A DNA stretch of 64,000 bases from Microcella pacifica. Its GTDB lineage: Bacteria; Actinomycetota; Actinomycetes; Actinomycetales; Microbacteriaceae. A model generated the notes under the pieces. That model was given only the letters and a program-made list of their open reading frames with translations, ran no database searches and was not told where the DNA came from. The translations under genes were made by a program, and so were the position numbers. Below, one piece after another: positions 59,420 through 64,000 of this stretch. Position 1 is the first letter of the stretch. The number at the start of each line of letters is the position of its first letter. The DNA is taken from the NCBI RefSeq assembly GCF_009371975.2, contig NZ_VIKT02000002.1, forward strand, positions 62,001 through 126,000, written 5' to 3'.

Positions 59420-60790
59420 TCACGCGCCGTCGGGGCGCGACAGCAACTGGATGAACATCGCGTCGGTGCCGTGTCGGTGCGGCCACAGCTGCACGGCTCC
59501 CCGGCCCGCGCGGGCGTCGAGCGGAGCCTTGGTCACGCGGTCGAGGAGATCCGCGGTGTCGAGGCGCTCGATCGCGGGATGCCCCTCGAGAACGGTGTCG
59601 ACGATCGCTGTCGTCTCGCTCGGGTGCGGCGAGCACGTGACGTAGGCGAGCACTCCCCCCGGCGACAGCGCCGACAGCGCCGCCGTCAGCAGGCTCGCCT
59701 GCAGGGCGGCGAGCTCGACCACATCGTCCTCGCTCTTGCGCCAGCGCGCCTCGGGGCGTCGACGGAGGGCGCCGAGACCCGTGCACGGCGCGTCGAGCAT
59801 GATGCGGTCGTAGCGCTCGAGCGGATCCGCGCCGAGCGTGCGCCCGTCCGCGGTGCGCACGGAGACCGAATCCGCCAGCGGCGCCAGAGCCCGACGTACC
59901 AGGTCGGTACGAGCGGGCGAGGCCTCCGAGGCGAGCAGATGGGCTCCCGCACGGGCCGCCTCCGCCGCGAGGAGCGCGGCCTTGCCGCCCGGGCCCGCGC
60001 ACACGTCGAGCCAGCGCTCTCCCGAGGCGATCGGGCGAGCGCGGCTGAGGGCGAGCGCGGCGAGCTGCGAGCCCTCGTCCTGCACGCGCACGACCCCCGA
60101 GCGCACCCGGGGGTCTGCTCCAGGGTCACCGCTCGGCGCCCGCAGGCCGAGCGGCGAATAGTCGCTGAGCTCAGCATCCGCGGCGCTCAAGGCAGCATCG
60201 GCAAGGCCGGGCAGCGCGACGAGAGAGACGCGGGCGGGAACGTTGTCGGCCGCGAGGAGGGCTTCCAGCTCCTCCCCGCGATTCTGCGCCGAGAGAGCGC
60301 TCGCGAGCGACGCGACGACCCAGCGGGGATGCGCGTGCTCGATCGCGAACCTCTCGAACGGGTCGTCAACACCGGCAAGCAGCAGCTCTGTCCACTGCGG
60401 CTCGGTGCGCTCCGACACGCGTCGCAGCACGGCATTGACGAACCCCTTCGCGCGACCGAGTCTGAGGGCCAGTGCGAGTCGCACGGATTCGTCGACCGCG
60501 GCGTGCGGTGGCGTGCCCATGCCCAGCAGCTGGTGGGCGCCGAGGCGCAGAACGTCGAGGACGGGTGCATCGATCGTGTCGACCGCGCGGCCCGCGGCAT
60601 GCTCGATCACGGCGTCGTAGAGGCCGCGTCGCCGGAGCGTGCCGTAGCAGAGCTCGGTGGCGAATCCGGCGTCGGAGCCCGTGAGCGCTGCGCCGCGAAG
60701 GCGCGTCGGCAGCAGCAGGTTCGCATAGGCGTCCTCCACCGAGACGGCGTGGAGCACGTCGAACGCGACGCGGCGCGGACTCGCTCTCAT
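59420..60790 (-). CDS. rsmB: 16S rRNA m5C methyltransferase, RsmB/Fmu family
   Basis: A 456-residue protein with an N-terminal NusB-like helical domain and a C-terminal SAM domain. DVCAGPGGKAAL binds SAM, DAPCTGLGALRRRP (near 330) and YVTCSPHPSET (near 383) hold the two cysteines of the m5C mechanism. It methylates a cytosine of 16S rRNA. ATG overlaps the fmt stop by 4 nt. Upstream in-frame codons belong to fmt in another frame. Confidence 0.94.
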   Translation of the reverse strand: MRASPRRVAFDVLHAVSVEDAYANLLLPTRLRGAALTGSDAGFATELCYGTLRRRGLYDAVIEHAAGRAVDTIDAPVLDVLRLGAHQLLGMGTPPHAAVDESVRLALALRLGRAKGFVNAVLRRVSERTEPQWTELLLAGVDDPFERFAIEHAHPRWVVASLASALSAQNRGEELEALLAADNVPARVSLVALPGLADAALSAADAELSDYSPLGLRAPSGDPGADPRVRSGVVRVQDEGSQLAALALSRARPIASGERWLDVCAGPGGKAALLAAEAARAGAHLLASEASPARTDLVRRALAPLADSVSVRTADGRTLGADPLERYDRIMLDAPCTGLGALRRRPEARWRKSEDDVVELAALQASLLTAALSALSPGGVLAYVTCSPHPSETTAIVDTVLEGHPAIERLDTADLLDRVTKAPLDARAGRGAVQLWPHRHGTDAMFIQLLSRPDGA

Positions 60791-61713
60791 CGGAAGCGGG
60801 GCGGCTCGACGCCCCAGCCCCGGGACCAGTCCGCCGCGGGCATGGCCTGCTTGCCGGCGGGCTGCACGCGACGCAGCTCGAGCGAGGCGTCCCGCGCGCC
60901 GACGATGATGCGACCGGCGTCGCGCGCCACGGCGCCGACTGCCAGGTGCGGGGCGTCGTCGGCCGGCGCGAGGTCGAGAATCTTGACGACGTGGGCATCC
61001 TCCACCGTCGTCCATGCCCCCGGCTCCGGCGTCACGCCGCTCCACCGGGCGAGAACGATGCGGGCATCCTCGCTCCAGTCAAGCCGGCCGTCATCCCTCG
61101 TGAGCTTGGGGGCGAGGGTGACCTCGCCCTCCTGCGCGTGCGCGCGGGCACGGCCCGAGGCGAGCTCGTCGACGACCTGACTCGTGAGCTGCGCCCCTGA
61201 CTCGCTCAGACGCTCGAGAAGGGCCCCCGCCGTCGTACCGCTCACCACCGGCTCGCGGTGCTGCGCGTACCAGTCGCCGTCGTCGAGACCGGGCGTCAGC
61301 TGGAACACCGTCGCCCCGGTCTCCTCGTCGCCCGCGATGAGGGAGCGCTGCACGGGTGCAGCGCCGCGCCAGCGCGGCAGGAGCGAGAAGTGCAGGTTGA
61401 TCCACCCGAGCCGAGGCCATGAGAGCAGAGGCTCACGCACGAGTGACCCGTAAGCCACGATGACGCCCAGGTCGACGGGCTCGCGCAGCAGCTCGCGCTC
61501 GAGATCGTGCAGGCGAGTCGCCTCGAGCACGGGCAGGCCGAGCCGTCGTGCCTCGACGGCGACGGGAGTGGGAGTGAGCACGCGCTTGCGACCCTGCGGG
61601 GTGGCGGGGCGCGTGATGACGGTGCGGAGGGTGTGCTGACCCGCTGAGAGTGCGCGGAGCGTCGGCACGGCGGCCGAGGGGCTGCCGGCGAACGCGATGC
61701 TCAGTGGGGTCAT
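60787..61713 (-). CDS. fmt: Methionyl-tRNA formyltransferase
   Basis: A 308-residue formyltransferase. The family motif HFSLLPRWRGAAPVQ (near 106-120) and the C-terminal tRNA-binding domain are present. It formylates initiator Met-tRNA. It overlaps priA by 4 nt upstream and rsmB by 4 nt downstream; the set priA-fmt-rsmB is conserved in actinobacteria. Confidence 0.96.
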   Translation of the reverse strand: MTPLSIAFAGSPSAAVPTLRALSAGQHTLRTVITRPATPQGRKRVLTPTPVAVEARRLGLPVLEATRLHDLERELLREPVDLGVIVAYGSLVREPLLSWPRLGWINLHFSLLPRWRGAAPVQRSLIAGDEETGATVFQLTPGLDDGDWYAQHREPVVSGTTAGALLERLSESGAQLTSQVVDELASGRARAHAQEGEVTLAPKLTRDDGRLDWSEDARIVLARWSGVTPEPGAWTTVEDAHVVKILDLAPADDAPHLAVGAVARDAGRIIVGARDASLELRRVQPAGKQAMPAADWSRGWGVEPPRFR

Positions 61714-63755
61714 CCCTCGATTCTCCCCGATGCGCCCGCGCCCGCCGCACGCGCGCGGTTCCCCGCCGGATCGTCGAACGGTTCGACATCGTCGAATCGC
61801 ACGCGCAGAAGGGGGGTGCGTCGCCGAGGAGGACGCCCCGGAAGCGGCCTGGGGCGCTGCGTCGCGCTGCGGATGAGCTCGGCCTTGAGTCGCTCGGCGA
61901 CGAGCGCGCCCTGCCCGTAGTCGAACCGCACGATCGCGCGCACTCGATCGTCGTCGAGCTCGACCGGGCCGAGCACGTCGACTCCCGGGAGGTCGCTCAC
62001 GACCCCGACCGCGTGCGAGACGGCCTCAGGCTCACCCACGACCGCCGCGACGCGCACCGAGGGCGGGAAGCGCAACGAGCGGCGATCGGCCAGCTCAGCG
62101 GCGACGATCTGCTCGGGCGCACCGAGCGAGAGCGCGGTCGCGACCGCGCCCCCGACACCCGCGAGCATGACGGGTGCGTCGGGAGCGGCGAGCGCGGCGG
62201 CATTGAGCCACCAGCGCACGCAGTCCTCGACGACGCGCAGGCTCTCGCGCGCGAGCATCTGCTCGCCGTCGAGCAGCAGCACGGCGGCATACCCTCCCGC
62301 GACGAGCGGTTCCGCTCCGCGGGTGGAGACCACGAGGGTACGGCCCCGCGGGATGCTCTGCACGGGGTTGCTCCCGTCGGCCACGACCACCCGCGCACCC
62401 GGGAAGGCTCGGCCCAGCTCGTCGGCCGTCCTGGCCGTTCCTCGCCCCACGGTGCGCCAGTGCGCGCCGTCGCACGTCGCGCAGCGCCAGTCGACCGCAA
62501 GAGCGCCGCACCATCGGCAGGAGGGTGTGGCGCCGTGCGCGTGCAGCGCGAGGGGGCCCTGGCAGCGCGCGCACCGCGCGGTCTCGCCGCAGTCGGTGCA
62601 GGCGAGTCGCGGGGCGTAGCCGGGTCGAGCCACCTGCACGAGAACAGGACCTCGCTCGAGAGCCCGGGAGGCGGTCTGCCACGCGCTCGAGGGAATGCGC
62701 GCGCGCTCCGCCGACGGCTCCGCGTTGACTTGATGCGCGGTGGGCGTGAGTCGGCGCCGCGCCTCGGGCTTCGGAGCGAGCGCGGTCAGCCAGCCGAGCT
62801 CGACAAGGCGCTGCACGTCGGCGCTCGGAGCGTGGCCGGCGAAGACGAGCGCGCACTGCTCGTGCTCCTGGCGCAGGAGTGCCAGATCGCGTGTGTGCAC
62901 CCCCGGAGCGTGCTGCTCGACGTGTAGCGGATCGCCGTCGTCCCAGACGGCGATGAGCCCGAGCTCGTGCGCGGGTGCCGTGACGGCCGTGCGGGTGCCG
63001 AGGACGAGGACGGGACGACGCTCGAGGGTGCGGAGGAAGCCTCGATAGCGATCCGGATTCGATTGCCCTGCGTCGACGCGCGCGATGAGGTCCTCGTCGA
63101 GGAACGCGCGGGCCGCCCGCTCCACGTGGGCGACGTCCCGGTAGTCGGGCACGCTCACGATCGCGCTGCGACCCGTGGCGAGCGTCGCCGCCGCGAGCTC
63201 GGCGAGGGTCTGGGCGAAGGCGGGCACCCACGTGCCGTCGTCGAGGGCGACGGGATGGGGGCGCGCACGCAGGGCGACGCGGTGCTCGTTGTGCGCGGGC
63301 GATGCAGCATCGAGGAGCGCACGGCTGCGCTCCTGGTCGTATCCCGTGAGCCCTCGCGCAGAGGGCAACGGCGGCGGGCTGCTCTCGCGGGCGAGCCAGG
63401 CCTTCTCGACCCGCACCATGCGCGGAGGCACGGCGAGCCTCAGGAGGTCGCTCGCGGTGCCCGCCGCGCGGTCCGCTGCCCGCCGCACGAGGCGCCACAC
63501 CGCCGGATCGAGCACCGGCACCTCGGAGACGACGTCCTCGAGGTCGTGCACCGGTCCGTCGAAGTCCACACTGTCCGCGAGCTCCACGATGTAGCCCCGT
63601 GCCCGACGGCCGGCGGTCCGCAGCGGCACGATGACGCGCACGCCCGGCTGAGCCACCGCGCGCAACGGCTCCGGAATGCGGTAGTCGAACAACCGGTCGA
63701 GCTGCGGCAGCGGCGAGTCGAGCACGATACGCGCAATACTGGGCGCGCCCTCCAC
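61710..63755 (-). CDS. priA: Primosomal protein N' (PriA), helicase motifs lost
   Basis: A 681-residue PriA. The N-terminal DNA-binding domain (LDSPLPQLDRLFDYRIPE) and the eight zinc-binding cysteines (CTDCGETARCARC, CRWC, CATC) are kept. The Walker A GxTGSGKT is replaced by LATGRSAIVSV and the DEEH box by WDDGDPLHVEQ, so it should not hydrolyse ATP. This state is known for actinobacterial PriA. Its role would be structural, in replication restart. GTG start. Confidence 0.9.
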   Translation of the reverse strand: MEGAPSIARIVLDSPLPQLDRLFDYRIPEPLRAVAQPGVRVIVPLRTAGRRARGYIVELADSVDFDGPVHDLEDVVSEVPVLDPAVWRLVRRAADRAAGTASDLLRLAVPPRMVRVEKAWLARESSPPPLPSARGLTGYDQERSRALLDAASPAHNEHRVALRARPHPVALDDGTWVPAFAQTLAELAAATLATGRSAIVSVPDYRDVAHVERAARAFLDEDLIARVDAGQSNPDRYRGFLRTLERRPVLVLGTRTAVTAPAHELGLIAVWDDGDPLHVEQHAPGVHTRDLALLRQEHEQCALVFAGHAPSADVQRLVELGWLTALAPKPEARRRLTPTAHQVNAEPSAERARIPSSAWQTASRALERGPVLVQVARPGYAPRLACTDCGETARCARCQGPLALHAHGATPSCRWCGALAVDWRCATCDGAHWRTVGRGTARTADELGRAFPGARVVVADGSNPVQSIPRGRTLVVSTRGAEPLVAGGYAAVLLLDGEQMLARESLRVVEDCVRWWLNAAALAAPDAPVMLAGVGGAVATALSLGAPEQIVAAELADRRSLRFPPSVRVAAVVGEPEAVSHAVGVVSDLPGVDVLGPVELDDDRVRAIVRFDYGQGALVAERLKAELIRSATQRPRPLPGRPPRRRTPLLRVRFDDVEPFDDPAGNRARAAGAGASGRIEG

Positions 63756-63796
63756 TAGCGACCCTCCCCTACTGACCGACCACTAGCGCACCGCCA

Positions 63797-64000
63797 TCAG
63801 AGACCGGCGGCCGCCCGCAGCGCGTCGGCTCGGTCACGGCGCTCCCACGTGAAGTCGGGCAGTTCGCGACCGAAGTGGCCGTAGGCCGCCGTCTGGCCGT
63901 AGATCGGCCGGAGAAGGTCGAGGTCGCGGATGATCGCGCCGGGTCGCAAGTCGAAGACCTCGCGGATAGCGCCGATGATGCGCTCGTCGTCGACGACGCC
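63797..64000 (-). CDS. metK: S-adenosylmethionine synthetase, 3' end only
   Basis: The last 67 residues, running off the right edge. [20 protein letters not shown] followed by [10 protein letters not shown] is the standard MetK C-terminus. The enzyme makes SAM from methionine and ATP. It lies upstream of priA with a 41-bp gap, the usual actinobacterial order metK-priA-fmt. Confidence 0.95.
   Translation of the reverse strand, partial: GVVDDERIIGAIREVFDLRPGAIIRDLDLLRPIYGQTAAYGHFGRELPDFTWERRDRADALRAAAGL

Overview
The window is a dense, GC-rich (roughly 70% by eye), gene-packed stretch of actinobacterial chromosome. RbpA, WhiA, OpcA, an ANTAR response regulator, a DUF3099 protein, an HGxxPAAW membrane protein and a Trp-operon membrane protein point to Actinomycetota. 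The layout (rbpA-secG-tpiA-pgk-gap-sodA-whiA-rapZ-uvrC-uvrA-uvrB-coaE, and a his/trp/lgt/gltBD/pyk run) fits Microbacteriaceae best; that family assignment is inference. No phage, insertion sequence, CRISPR array or rRNA was seen, and no gene-free stretch exceeds 300 bases. The largest gaps are 10359-10620 and 8284-8517, both promoter regions between divergent genes.

Layout. (1) 1-3382: 5' part of a FabG-like reductase, a DUF3099 protein, a small Cys/His protein, SURF1 and a convergent ABC-F ATPase. (2) 3489-8283: BioY, then the convergent Fe-S operon sufB-sufD-Rieske-sufC-sufT. A 62-bp tandem palindromic repeat separates bioY from sufT and partly overlaps the sufT stop. (3) 8518-10358: convergent ctaA and ctaB for heme O/A synthesis. 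(4) 10621-18827: pentose phosphate operon tkt-tal-pgi-zwf-opcA-pgl. (5) 18859-25339: rbpA, secG, lower glycolysis (tpiA, pgk, gap), sodA, whiA and rapZ. (6) 25380-32963: uvrC, uvrA, uvrB and coaE. (7) 33037-40879: a DUF4126 membrane protein, rpsA, a DUF885 protein, polA, a thioesterase and a PdtaR-like regulator. (8) 40928-41100: tRNA-Leu(CAA) with a 34-bp direct repeat of its 3' end. (9) 41097-64000: one continuous minus-strand run of a LysM lipoprotein, pyk, gltD, gltB, lgt, trpA, trpB, trpC, an HGxxPAAW protein, a Trp membrane protein, trpE, hisI, hisF, hisG, hisE, an FKBP isomerase, rpe, rsmB, fmt, priA and the 3' end of metK.

How it works together. Central carbon metabolism (pentose phosphate, triose phosphates, pyruvate kinase) sits near the nitrogen entry point (gltBD) and the PRPP-consuming His and Trp pathways, whose genes overlap by 1-8 bases and are probably translationally coupled. 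All three UvrABC excision repair genes lie together, with DNA polymerase I nearby. Heme A and SURF1 genes serve cytochrome oxidase, and the Suf genes serve Fe-S assembly, although SufS, SufU and SufR are not in view.

The most unusual signals are the 62-bp repeat at the sufT 3' end, whose copies differ by fully compensated base-pair changes and each spell the same C-terminal residues and stop; a recurring -10-like hexamer placed 6-7 nt before start codons, suggesting many leaderless mRNAs; and the duplicated tRNA-Leu 3' end.
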